The notes under the pieces were generated by a model. The model did no database searches, was not told the origin of the DNA, and saw nothing but the letters and a program-made list of their open reading frames with translations. Positions 8,948 to 17,155 of a stretch of 64,000 nt of DNA are shown in pieces. This stretch comes from Alteromonas ponticola (GTDB lineage Bacteria > Pseudomonadota > Gammaproteobacteria > Enterobacterales > Alteromonadaceae). Each line of letters starts with the position of its first letter. Positions within the stretch are counted from its first letter, which is position 1. The translations under genes and the position numbers were made by a program. The DNA lies in NCBI RefSeq assembly GCF_012911815.1, contig NZ_JAATNW010000003.1, positions 248,001-312,000 of the forward strand, in the 5' to 3' direction.

Positions 8948-11566
8948 TTAGAACGATTGTACGTAACGAGCATAAGTAATGCGTCCGTAGCCATCATATA
9001 ACTCGAAGTTATATTCACGACTTCCTGTTGGATAAAGTGGCGGCTCTTTACCACCGACGTTATTAACACCAACAGTGATTTTAGCATTCCAAGGAGCATT
9101 ATAGGTTACATTCACATCATGAGTAGTCCATGAAGGAATGTGACCAAGTTGCTCACCAGCGTCTACTTCTTCTGCAGTGTCACCAATATAATTAATGTTC
9201 CAAGCAATATCAAAGTCACCCACTGTAGCTACAGTATTTAGGTTAGCACGTTGCTCAGGAAGACCATCATCACCAACTTGATCACGACCACCATCTACAG
9301 AATATTCAAGTAAATGAGAAAAACGTAAGGAGCTACGCAATGCCATAAACGAGAACTCTTCTACATAAGTAATATCGAAGTCTAGACCATTTGTACTGAG
9401 TGTACCTTCGTTACCATAACCTTGCACTACTCGAGAAATTGCACCATTACCAGCTCGCTCTACACCAAGACCTGACGGAATTGGGTCGCCAGCTTTTTCA
9501 CGGTCAACAAGTTCTTGGGCATCAAAAAAGTTAATTCTCTCATCAATCTCAATATTCCAGTAGTCAATCGAGAATGATAGGAAATCAAATGGCTGATAAG
9601 CATAACCAAGAGCCCATTGTTCAGATTGCTCTGAAGACAGATTCGGGTTAGCAGTTCTTAGACCATTAATTTGTTGTTCACAATCATCTGGTTGACCTAC
9701 AACTTGACACGTTTGTGGATCCCTAACTGTGTCAGCACTAAACGAATCTTTTTGCGTAAGAATATCAAGTGTTGGAGCTCGGAAACCTTGTCCCCAAGAA
9801 GCTCGTAAAATCATGTCATCCATCGGCTCATAGCGAGCAGAAATCTTAGGCGAGAAGTCATTACCGTAGTCGCTATAGTCGTCGTAACGTCCAGCTAAGG
9901 TTACTTCAAGTTCATCCATTACTGGAAGAAGCGTTTCAAAGTACGCTGCACGAGCGTAACGACCGCCACCTGCTGAGTTACCAGATGAACCACCGATTGC
10001 ACCAGCTTCAGATAGCGAATCATACTGATCACCGTAGTCTTCTTCACGCCATTCGAAACCGACAACAGTACTAACTAAACCACCATCCATTTCGAAAAGA
10101 TCAAACTGCGCTGAACCAAATACTTCGTCTTGGTTAAAGTAACTAATACGCGAAATCGTTGCTTTCATCGCATTAAGAACATCCGCAGGGTTCTCATTTG
10201 GACGCTGTAAATCGTAAGTTCCGTCGTTAATAAAAGCTTCGGCAGTTGTACGAACTAAATAGTTACGACCGATATCGAAAGTTTTAGACTTTGTTCTACG
10301 CACACCAAAATCTACAAAAATATCACCGATATTACCTTCTACACCAACCAATAGATCCTGAAGTTCGTTCTCAACTTCATTATCACGATTGCCTAGAGAG
10401 TCAAAACGATGCCACCACCAAACTGGCTGATTCTCGCCAAATGCCGGATCGTACATGGCACTTTCAGGGTTGGTTGGGTTATTCGGGCTGTCTGCTGGTA
10501 ATGGATTACCTGATCCACCTGCAAATGGAGACGGTGAATCAGGAACAGGTGCATAGCGACCAAATGAATCTGTTTTATTCCAGCTCATATTAGAGAAAAC
10601 TAACCAGTCGTCATTTATCTCATAACGGTTGTTTAAGAAAAATCCTAATACACCGGTTGATGCTTCATCAGCAGATACTAGGCTGAAATTATATGCACAG
10701 CGTTCCGCAACACCAGCAGAATTAGCTATCCCACTTGAATTAGGAAGTAAGTAAAAACCTTCAGCGCCATCGCAACCACCAGGAAAAGCGGTAAGATTAA
10801 AGTTATCTGAACCTTCAGGAGTTAAGGTAGAGAAACTGTTGCCGTAAACAGATGCACCGGGCGAGTACCATGGAAAATCTCGCGCGAACACGATATCACG
10901 GTGGTTGTAAGATACACCACCAACCATGTTTCCTTTGTCACCTGACATACCAAAAACAACTGAACCTTCTTCGCGATCACCGCCTTCGTGTTCAATTTGA
11001 CCGGCGCCAAGCTTTATCTCTACCCCTTCAAAATCTTTACGAGTAACGATGTTAACTACACCACCAATCGCATCAGAACCATATGCTGAAGATGCACCAT
11101 CAGTCAAAATTTCAATTCTTTCGATGATTGCTGAAGGAATTGAGTTCAAATCCTGTGATGAACCAGTAGATGGTGACTTAGGTAAACGACGACCGTCAAT
11201 AAGGATAAGGGTACGGTCTGCACCCAAACCACGTAGGTTGATTTGAGATACACCTTGAGCAGAACTACCAGACTGAGGACGGAAAGAACCCGCTGAGTTA
11301 AAGTTAGTACTACGAAGTAAATCCGCGACTGACGTCTGGCCAGAGAATTCTAATTGAGCTCTGTCGATTACAGTTACAGGAACTGAACCTTCAAGATCCG
11401 CTCTACGAATTCGTGAACCAGTAACCTGGATTTTTTCTACGGTAGTTGCTTCTTGCTCTTCAGTTTCTTGAGCAAGTGCTGCACCAGATGCAAGCATAGC
11501 TGCTGAAGCTGCGCCAAAGGCACAAGCCAGCTTAACTGACTTAGCCAGTTTAGAATTTGTAAACAT
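8948..11566 (-). CDS. TonB-dependent outer-membrane receptor, substrate unknown
   Basis: The 872-residue protein has a signal peptide (about residues 1-32, ending ASGAALA) and a TonB-box-like region followed by VEKIQVTGSRIRR. The plug domain runs about 55-190 and includes SQINLRGLGADRTLILIDGRRLP and AYGSDAIGGVVNIVTR. A long beta-barrel region follows, with the last strand ending YGRITYARYVQSF; the terminal aromatic is expected for Bam-dependent insertion. This RRLP/NIVTRKDFEG type is abundant in Alteromonadales and Caulobacter and often takes up oligosaccharides or peptides rather than siderophores, but nothing here fixes the substrate. AGGGAGA precedes the ATG. The tonB operon lies downstream beyond the accessory patch. 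Confidence 0.93.
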   Translation of the reverse strand: MFTNSKLAKSVKLACAFGAASAAMLASGAALAQETEEQEATTVEKIQVTGSRIRRADLEGSVPVTVIDRAQLEFSGQTSVADLLRSTNFNSAGSFRPQSGSSAQGVSQINLRGLGADRTLILIDGRRLPKSPSTGSSQDLNSIPSAIIERIEILTDGASSAYGSDAIGGVVNIVTRKDFEGVEIKLGAGQIEHEGGDREEGSVVFGMSGDKGNMVGGVSYNHRDIVFARDFPWYSPGASVYGNSFSTLTPEGSDNFNLTAFPGGCDGAEGFYLLPNSSGIANSAGVAERCAYNFSLVSADEASTGVLGFFLNNRYEINDDWLVFSNMSWNKTDSFGRYAPVPDSPSPFAGGSGNPLPADSPNNPTNPESAMYDPAFGENQPVWWWHRFDSLGNRDNEVENELQDLLVGVEGNIGDIFVDFGVRRTKSKTFDIGRNYLVRTTAEAFINDGTYDLQRPNENPADVLNAMKATISRISYFNQDEVFGSAQFDLFEMDGGLVSTVVGFEWREEDYGDQYDSLSEAGAIGGSSGNSAGGGRYARAAYFETLLPVMDELEVTLAGRYDDYSDYGNDFSPKISARYEPMDDMILRASWGQGFRAPTLDILTQKDSFSADTVRDPQTCQVVGQPDDCEQQINGLRTANPNLSSEQSEQWALGYAYQPFDFLSFSIDYWNIEIDERINFFDAQELVDREKAGDPIPSGLGVERAGNGAISRVVQGYGNEGTLSTNGLDFDITYVEEFSFMALRSSLRFSHLLEYSVDGGRDQVGDDGLPEQRANLNTVATVGDFDIAWNINYIGDTAEEVDAGEQLGHIPSWTTHDVNVTYNAPWNAKITVGVNNVGGKEPPLYPTGSREYNFELYDGYGRITYARYVQSF

Positions 11567-11830
11567 GTTTTGTCTCCCTGGACCACTAAAACTTAGTGTG
11601 TGTTTCTAAATCGTTTGTTACGACTTATTATTAATAAGGTCATAGCCTCAAATTGATAATAACCACATCCTGTGGGGGTGGTCAACCGCCATTTCGCAGG
11701 CGGTAATGAAAAGTTCCATTTTTTTTCAGCTTTTTTTGTTAATAGCGTAAAAATATAGTTACAAAATCATTAATGAGGTTATCCATTTGGCTAACTTCAG
11801 TTAAATTTCGGAGGTCCAGATAGCGAAAAA

Positions 11831-12931
11831 TCATTCGCGATTATCTCCTAAGTAAAATCCCAGATACCGTTTTATCGACCCAGGCAGCTCAGGTAGCATA
11901 TCTTTTGGTAATAAAAACGTCGCCATATTAAAGAAATCTACAAAGATACGATTGGATTCTGTGGTTTTTTTCAAATAGTGATGACCCGACGAGCCGCCAG
12001 TGCCTATTTTTGTGCCCAACATTCGTTGCACCATCATCGCATGTCGATAGCGCCAGATTGTAAGCTTCTCATCTATTTCGGTTAGCGCGGTTATTAATTG
12101 AAACGGTAGGTTAAAGATGGGTTCTTCTGCATATTGCTTTATAAATAATGAGGAGAGCATCGCTTTGTGACTCAGTCGGAATTTTCCATCACCACGTAAT
12201 GCAAGATACTTTTCCTCGTCGAATAAGGCATCAAAACTTTCTCGCGTTGTCTGCCAGTCTTTGAGCTCCTGGTATCGTTCTTTGTCGGAAAGCGTAGTGT
12301 TGTTCTCAATGGTGTTTTTATCAGCACTTAACAGTTCGTCAGTTGCCTGCTGATAGTGTTTTAGAAAGTCAAAGCTGTCTTTTTTCAACAAGGGCATTCT
12401 GGCAAGCCACTGATCCACCAACTCGAATAAACTGGGTTTCTTTTCCAGGCTCTCCAATAGTTCCCTGTCCCTTGGCTCTAAACGGTTATAGAAACTCTGT
12501 TTGTCAAAATCAATTCTGTACTCACGTTTCAAACCCAATGAAATTTCCAGGCGTTTGAACTGGATACTTTGAAAACCCGAGGCAGGCACCAAATAATCAC
12601 GGAATGAGAGAAATTGTTGTGGCGTCATGGTTTCCATCACGCTGATTTGATCATTCATTAACTGTTGTATCTGGATGATTCGGTGGAGCCGGTGTACCAC
12701 CGTTATCAACTCCTGATCTTTTACCTGAGTTTGTGAAAAGGTGTCAATGACCGAGTGAAGCTCGTGCAACACTTGCTTGAACCACAATTCGTAGACCTGA
12801 TGCACAATAATGAAGAGCATTTCTTCATGGGCAGCACCACCGTACTTTTCACTTTGCAGATGCTGTGCACCAAGAATCTTATCCAGTTGCAAATAATCAC
12901 CGTAGTAGCAGGGTTCGATATTTTTTTTCAT
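11831..12931 (-). CDS. kynA: Tryptophan 2,3-dioxygenase
   Basis: The 366-residue haem dioxygenase opens the indole ring of L-tryptophan to N-formylkynurenine, the first step of the kynurenine pathway. Family hallmarks are the N-terminal YGDYLQLDKILGAQ, the haem-pocket region HEEMLFIIVHQVYELWFKQ (with its active-site histidine), RIIQIQQLMNDQISVMETM, the haem-iron histidine region IWRYRHAMMVQRMLG, and the substrate loop GTGGSSGHHYL. It is longer than the roughly 280-300 residues of many bacterial enzymes and nearer the longer animal-type form. No other kynurenine-pathway gene is nearby; it shares the neighbourhood with other amino acid catabolic genes. Confidence 0.95.
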   Translation of the reverse strand: MKKNIEPCYYGDYLQLDKILGAQHLQSEKYGGAAHEEMLFIIVHQVYELWFKQVLHELHSVIDTFSQTQVKDQELITVVHRLHRIIQIQQLMNDQISVMETMTPQQFLSFRDYLVPASGFQSIQFKRLEISLGLKREYRIDFDKQSFYNRLEPRDRELLESLEKKPSLFELVDQWLARMPLLKKDSFDFLKHYQQATDELLSADKNTIENNTTLSDKERYQELKDWQTTRESFDALFDEEKYLALRGDGKFRLSHKAMLSSLFIKQYAEEPIFNLPFQLITALTEIDEKLTIWRYRHAMMVQRMLGTKIGTGGSSGHHYLKKTTESNRIFVDFFNMATFLLPKDMLPELPGSIKRYLGFYLGDNRE

Positions 12932-13045
12932 AATGAATTCGATTAGGCTTGTTAATTAATTGCTAAATTCTATCACCGCAAACTCGACATCAACAGCAAA
13001 GCAGCTATAAGAGTAGAGTAAAGGTGAAAACTTTAAGGAAGGCTA

Positions 13046-13324
13046 ATGAAGCTAGATGATGATATTCATAATTTTTACGAACATCTTGTTCTGGAACACA
13101 TAAAAAAGCTGGAGCTGAATAAAACCAAATCCGATGACTACCTGGCCGACCTGTGCTGCCTCACCTTAAACCAGATTCCGCCGCGCTATATTCGCTTTGA
13201 AGTGGATATGGCGTTTTACTTACCCCAAAGTGAAAAGCAACAAATGGAAATGAACGTGGAATATGCGGTGGAAAAAGCCATAAACTATCTGGATCAGGCC
13301 GAGAACAAAAAGCGCGAAGCTTAA
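13046..13324 (+). CDS. ComFB-family small protein
   Basis: The 92-residue cytoplasmic protein resembles the late-competence ComFB family. The conserved core here is DIHNFYEHLVLEHI at the start and DYLADLCCLTLNQIPPRYIRFEVDMAFYL in the middle, with a Cys-Cys pair and the NQIPPRYI segment. The ribosome-binding site AAGGAAGG precedes the ATG. In cyanobacteria some ComFB proteins bind cyclic di-nucleotides; whether this one does is unknown. It is a single-gene unit between kynA and ffs. Confidence 0.8.
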   Translation: MKLDDDIHNFYEHLVLEHIKKLELNKTKSDDYLADLCCLTLNQIPPRYIRFEVDMAFYLPQSEKQQMEMNVEYAVEKAINYLDQAENKKREA

Positions 13325-13347
13325 AAAATAAATAATATTAGAAAGAA

Positions 13348-13460
13348 GGGTGGCAAGCTCCCAGCCACATCCCGGCACATGAGTCGTCTGCTGCGGCTGC
13401 TCCCTTCCGGGCCTGACCGAGTTCACAGAGTATCATTGCGGGAGGACCAGGAACCTACCA
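13348..13460 (-). ncRNA. ffs: 4.5S RNA, RNA component of the signal recognition particle
   Basis: Read on the minus strand, the sequence contains the universal SRP domain IV core with the GGUCAGGCCCGGAAGGGAGCAGC-type arrangement (asymmetric loop, then GGAA tetraloop) and the flanking arms CTCCCGCAATG and TGCCGGGATGTGG. The ends pair as GGT...ACC, giving about 113 nt against 114 nt in E. coli. The RNA binds Ffh and targets membrane proteins co-translationally. The exact ends are inferred from pairing. An apparent plus-strand reading frame across it is spurious. Confidence 0.93.
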
Positions 13461-13478
13461 TTGAATCGTTATTGATAA

Positions 13479-13514
13479 GCGCCGCTAAGTGCGGATGCCT
13501 CTCAAGAGCGGCGC
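13479..13514 (-). other. Hairpin between the leucine-type dehydrogenase gene and ffs
   Basis: A perfect eight-base inverted repeat (GCGCCGCT / AGCGGCGC) with a 20-base loop lies just past the dehydrogenase stop codon and upstream of ffs. It has no clear T run, so it may be a weak terminator or a processing site. Confidence 0.4.
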
Positions 13515-13539
13515 ATTATGACGATTTGAAAAGCAAGTT

Positions 13540-14598
13540 TCAAGCTTTGTTTGTAAAGCGTTCCTGTGCAATAACGTTGGCAACCCGATTGGTTGCTTTA
13601 TCTTCGTTATCGGCGCGTTCGAAAATCTCTTTCAATGTTACCCCGATTTCTTCAATATGGGTACGCATCGCTTCATTTGAAGACTGTTCCATACGCTGGT
13701 GATAAATATCAATAACACCACCGGCATTAATAACATAGTCAGGTGCGTATAAAATTCCACGCTTACGCAATAATTCACCCATTTCCTCGCGCGCTAACTG
13801 GTTGTTTGCGGCGCCAGCAATCACCTTCGCTTTAATATCTGGTAACGTTTCATCATTTATTGATGCGCCCATTGCACACGGGGCAATCACATCGACGTCC
13901 AAGCCATAGATGTCTTCTGGGGCAACTGCTGTTGCGCCTAATTCGTTCACTGCACGTTCGATACCGTCAGGATAGATATCCGTTACAAACAGTTGTGCGC
14001 CAGCGTTGTGCAGGTGCTGTGCAAGACGATAGCCAACGTGTCCCATCCCCTGAATCGCAACCTTGACCCCTTTCAGATCGGTATTCATCGCATATTCAAC
14101 GGAACTACGCAGACCAACAAAAACACCGTAAGCAGTTGAAGGTGCAGGATTTCCATCAGGCGTTTCACCCGCGTAATGATACTGTGCACTGGTACCGGCG
14201 ATAAATTCAGATTGCGTCGCCATTTCCTGCAAATCAGTGACCGCGATGCCTGAATCTTCCGCCGTAAAATATTTACCGCCTAATGAATCAACAAACTTGC
14301 CCATTGCACGCATCATCGCAGGCGTTTTCATTTTACGGGGATCGCCAATGATAACCGACTTGCCACCGCCAAGCTTTAAATTAGCCATGGCCGCTTTGTA
14401 GGTCATCCCTTTCGACAAGCGCAAAACATCGTTCAACGCTTCTGAGCTGTTGATGTATGGCCACATTCTGCAGCCGCCCAGCGCTGGACCAAGATTGGTG
14501 TTGTGAACTGCGATGATAGCTTTAAGACCCGCTTCTTCATCGTGATAAAATGCGACGTGTTCGTGTTTGTCGAACTCAGGATGATCAAATACTGACAT
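13540..14598 (-). CDS. Leu/Val/Phe-type amino acid dehydrogenase
   Basis: The 352-residue NAD-dependent oxidative deaminase belongs to the Glu/Leu/Phe/Val dehydrogenase family. The substrate domain carries GGCRMWPY and KLGGGKSVIIGDPR, the glycine-rich loop next to the catalytic lysine. The NAD domain carries a GMGHVGYRLAQHL nucleotide-binding loop, and ANNQL and APDYVINAGGVI follow near the end. It removes the amino group from branched-chain amino acids (or phenylalanine) to give 2-oxo acids. Leucine dehydrogenase is the likeliest specificity from similarity, but specificity is not decided by what is visible. It is transcribed away from an Lrp-family regulator. Confidence 0.9.
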   Translation of the reverse strand: MSVFDHPEFDKHEHVAFYHDEEAGLKAIIAVHNTNLGPALGGCRMWPYINSSEALNDVLRLSKGMTYKAAMANLKLGGGKSVIIGDPRKMKTPAMMRAMGKFVDSLGGKYFTAEDSGIAVTDLQEMATQSEFIAGTSAQYHYAGETPDGNPAPSTAYGVFVGLRSSVEYAMNTDLKGVKVAIQGMGHVGYRLAQHLHNAGAQLFVTDIYPDGIERAVNELGATAVAPEDIYGLDVDVIAPCAMGASINDETLPDIKAKVIAGAANNQLAREEMGELLRKRGILYAPDYVINAGGVIDIYHQRMEQSSNEAMRTHIEEIGVTLKEIFERADNEDKATNRVANVIAQERFTNKA

Positions 14599-14621
14599 AA
14601 CTTATTTACGTTAGGGTAAGG

Positions 14622-14637
14622 TTGTATGATTATACAA
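14622..14637. promoter_or_regulatory. Palindrome over the -10 region of the dehydrogenase gene
   Basis: TTGTAT-GATT-ATACAA is a perfect six-base inverted repeat 24 bases before the dehydrogenase start. Read on the minus strand it contains TATAAT, so it overlaps a likely -10 box. Its position between the gene and a divergent Lrp-type regulator makes it a candidate operator; this is inference. Confidence 0.45.
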
Positions 14638-14787
14638 AAAATATTAGAGGACATGCCTTGCTAAACGTCGTGAAGAAAATTAACATCCCGCAATACAAAG
14701 TTTAAGTTCAATTTCTTTACGGGATAGTTATCCTATAAAAATAATCAATCCATTGAATCCATCATATTTGCAGCGGATCCACCCTAC

Positions 14788-15255
14788 ATGAAATTAGATA
14801 AATTCGATCGTGAAATACTTCGCGTTCTACAACAAGATGCTACCGTTTCCATGGCTGATTTAAGCCAGAAGGTCGGCTTATCCCACACGCCCTGCTGGAG
14901 ACGGGTTAAGCGAATGGAAGCGGAAGGCATTATATTAGGCAAGGTAACCCTATTAAACGCAAAGAAATTGAATCTTGGCGTGTCGGTTTTTATCTTTATT
15001 ACCTTGAAAAATCACGATGGCGACTCACTGACCGATTTTGAAAAAGCGGTAGAGTCCATCGATGAAATTGTCGAGTGTCATACCACCAGTGGTGAAAAGG
15101 ATTACTTACTCAAAGTTGTGGTCGAAAGCATTGAAGAATATGAACACCTGCTTAAGTCAAAACTGACGCACTTGCCGTTAGTGGATCATCTAAGCTCAAC
15201 TTTTGCCCTTAAACAGGTTAAAAACACCACTGAGTTACCGATAAAGAGTCAGTAA
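14788..15255 (+). CDS. Lrp/AsnC-family transcriptional regulator
   Basis: The 155-residue protein has an N-terminal winged helix-turn-helix (LDKFDREILRVLQQDATVSMADLSQKVGLSHTP as the DNA-binding part, residues 2-45) and a C-terminal RAM/ACT-like domain (residues 70-150: VSVFIFITLKNHD, EIVECHTTSGEKDYLLKVV) that normally senses amino acids and forms octamers. Its divergent placement next to the amino acid dehydrogenase suggests control of that gene. It is an Lrp paralogue of the single-target type rather than obviously the global Lrp. Confidence 0.92.
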   Translation: MKLDKFDREILRVLQQDATVSMADLSQKVGLSHTPCWRRVKRMEAEGIILGKVTLLNAKKLNLGVSVFIFITLKNHDGDSLTDFEKAVESIDEIVECHTTSGEKDYLLKVVVESIEEYEHLLKSKLTHLPLVDHLSSTFALKQVKNTTELPIKSQ

Positions 15256-15304
15256 GCGCTGTTATTAAGACTGCTAATATAATTTTAAAGTAGATCAAAC
15301 GAAT

Positions 15305-15343
15305 CAAAAAAGACGTTTTGTCAAAATGACAAAACGGCTTTTT
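15305..15343. terminator. Bidirectional terminator between the Lrp-type gene and the PEP-CTERM-like gene
   Basis: CGTTTTGTCA and TGACAAAACG (15314-15323 and 15327-15336) form a perfect ten-base stem with an AAA loop. There is a T run on the plus side and an A run on the other, so it can stop transcription from both convergent genes. Confidence 0.9.
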
Positions 15344-15354
15344 CACTGTTAACA

Positions 15355-15996
15355 TTATTCTGTTTGATATTTCTTCCAACCTGACAAATGAAAAGTTGCT
15401 GCCACTATCTCGCCTGTTTTTTGAAAAAATAGTCGCGGTGTTTGCCTTCGAACTGTTACAGTAAATTTCTTACCCATTTGACGAGTAACTAATGTTAATA
15501 AGCTTAAAGCAAAAATGACGAGTGACGAGGGTTCCAGAACCTGTTCTACAGTTCGTGTTGCCCAGACTTCATCAACTCCTCCCAGACGGCTGGTAATTGG
15601 ATATCCCAAAGTAACGTGTGAGGGGGTTGCATCGCAAAGACCTTCGGAGTCGTTGAAGCAAAGATAATCAATGCTATTCCCGCTGAACCAAATTATTGTT
15701 GAACCATTAACATCATTAATAAAATCAAATGTCAAGCGGTCAACATGGGCAGTAAACAGGCTGTCAATTGTATCGAAATAGTCAAAAACCAAATTCTCAG
15801 CCCCATTTAGTATTAATGATACGTCAATGAAATTGGATGCTGTTAGAAAACCTAATGTACCGTCTGTCTCGACCGTTCCCGTCATTCTCTCACTACCGAT
15901 TTCAATATTGACATCATAGATAAAACCTGCGTTAGCCAGGGTACAAATTGATAGGGCAAAACTTACAACAACCCCCTTTATGAGTTTATTTTTCAT
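15355..15996 (-). CDS. Secreted protein with degenerate PEP-CTERM sorting signal and extra tail
   Basis: The 213-residue protein has a signal peptide (KGVVVSFALSICTLANA, cleavage near 23), a roughly 130-residue beta-rich region without recognised domain (VNIEIGSERMTGTVETDGTLGFLT) and a PEP-CTERM-like segment: LEPSSLVIFALSLLTLVTRQMGKK, where the usual PEP reads LEP. PEP-CTERM proteins normally end right after the basic cluster, but here about 36 more residues follow, ending GWKKYQTE. A frameshift extending the frame is possible. Such proteins are processed by exosortase and linked to exopolysaccharide or biofilm; no exosortase gene is in this window. It is a single-gene unit. Confidence 0.7.
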   Translation of the reverse strand: MKNKLIKGVVVSFALSICTLANAGFIYDVNIEIGSERMTGTVETDGTLGFLTASNFIDVSLILNGAENLVFDYFDTIDSLFTAHVDRLTFDFINDVNGSTIIWFSGNSIDYLCFNDSEGLCDATPSHVTLGYPITSRLGGVDEVWATRTVEQVLEPSSLVIFALSLLTLVTRQMGKKFTVTVRRQTPRLFFQKTGEIVAATFHLSGWKKYQTE

Positions 15997-16427
15997 CTGT
16001 ATTTTCCTTGATAGAGGTCTAACTTGATAAAGTTAATGTATCTAGACAGCAGTATTAAATACCTCACACGCACAGCAAACTATACACCAAATTTGCAAAC
16101 TACTTTATATTCAAAACCTTAGTAGGTTGAGCAAAAAACACTCTTTGTGAGTATGTAAAATAACCTGACACAGTAAGAATCGAAGCTGATTATTTTATTT
16201 GCCCACTCTCCATCTGGTTGGATTGTTCATAGAAATTCTGCAGATTTGGTTATTAATGCAGATGATGGGGGTTCTTTAGAATTTGCGTAAGGAAGCTATT
16301 GTGATGGTATTTAAAAAACGATAATTTCTGAAAGCCGAGTTATACCCGAACAGTTTTGTTTTCTTCTCTCGCTTCATTGCGATGGAATTCATCCTGTTTT
16401 CCTATTTACATATCTCAATTTATACAA
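15997..16427. other. Intergenic region without recognised gene
   Basis: About 430 bases between the PEP-CTERM-like gene and the maiA terminator hold no convincing gene or RNA. The promoter of the PEP-CTERM-like gene should lie near its left end. A short open stretch at 16177-16290 is discussed among the rejected items. Confidence 0.6.
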
Positions 16428-16449
16428 AAGCTACTGTAAGCAGTAGCTT
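16428..16449 (-). terminator. Rho-independent terminator downstream of maiA
   Basis: AAGCTACTG and CAGTAGCTT form a perfect nine-base stem with a four-base loop about 40 bases beyond the maiA stop. T-rich sequence follows on both strands (four T on the minus side, a longer run on the plus side). Confidence 0.75.
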
Positions 16450-16486
16450 TTTTTGTTGAGTGACCTCTCGCGTATAGTGTTTTAAG

Positions 16487-17140
16487 TTACTGGGCGTCTG
16501 GTTGGTTCTCGGGTCTGGCGCGTTGAAATGCGTCCAGCTCTTCGCAGTTTTCACTAATTTTTTCAATTAAAGGAAACTCACTCAGATCGACGCCAAAGCG
16601 CTTAGCGTTGTAAACCTGAGGGATCAGACACACATCTGCCAGTGTCACTTCAAAACCAAAACAATACTTACCTGCTTGTGTCTGCAAGCGCTTTTCAATG
16701 GTTGTAAAACCCCGCTTGGTCCAGTTTGCAGCCCACGCAACAACTTGCTCCTGGGACGCATCGAATTGTGACTTGAGTGCATTCAGAACGCGTAAATTAG
16801 CAATCGGCTGCACGTCGCAGGCTAAATCCATTGCCAACGCTCTGACCCTTGCCCGCTCCAGGGCGTGGGCAGGCAACAAGGGTTGGGTATCAGGGTATTT
16901 CTCATCCAAATATTCAATCATACTCATTGACTGACTAAGAATGATGTCTTCCTCATCATCAACCAGCGTAGGTACTAATTGAGACGGGTTCAACCTGATG
17001 TAATCGTCTTTATTTTGCTCGCCACCGTCTTTCACTAAATGGACGGGAATATATTCATACTCCAGTCCCTTCAGATTAAGCGCGATGCGTACGCGATATG
17101 TTGCAGACGAGCGCCAGTAGCCATAAAGTTTCAGAGCCAT
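16487..17140 (-). CDS. maiA: Maleylacetoacetate isomerase (zeta-class glutathione transferase)
   Basis: The 217-residue enzyme converts maleylacetoacetate to fumarylacetoacetate in tyrosine/homogentisate breakdown, using glutathione. The N-terminal thioredoxin-fold domain begins LKLYGYWRSSATYRVRIALNLKG, containing the SSATYRVRIAL active-site signature of zeta GSTs with its catalytic serine. It continues NPSQLVPTL and SQSMSMIEYLDEKYP, the glutathione site. The all-helical C-terminal domain follows (ALAMDLACDVQPIANLRVL, ADVCLIPQVYNAKRFGVDL). It starts 15 bases after the fahA stop codon, so fahA-maiA is one operon performing consecutive steps. Confidence 0.95.
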   Translation of the reverse strand: MALKLYGYWRSSATYRVRIALNLKGLEYEYIPVHLVKDGGEQNKDDYIRLNPSQLVPTLVDDEEDIILSQSMSMIEYLDEKYPDTQPLLPAHALERARVRALAMDLACDVQPIANLRVLNALKSQFDASQEQVVAWAANWTKRGFTTIEKRLQTQAGKYCFGFEVTLADVCLIPQVYNAKRFGVDLSEFPLIEKISENCEELDAFQRARPENQPDAQ

Positions 17141-17155
17141 GTCTTCGCACCTAAC

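Noticed and set aside
11567..11700. Possible Fur box (ATTGATAATAACC) before the TonB-dependent receptor
   Set aside because: Only part of one arm of the Fur consensus is present; too weak to support iron control.
13379..13702. Plus-strand reading frame of 107 codons
   Set aside because: It runs across the 4.5S RNA gene and the end of the amino acid dehydrogenase gene on the opposite strand; no protein family match and no ribosome-binding site.
16177..16290. Short plus-strand open stretch (SGWIVHRNSADLVINADDGG) in the region upstream of the maiA terminator
   Set aside because: It looks coding-like by composition but has no start codon with ribosome-binding site and only about 38 codons; at most a gene remnant.
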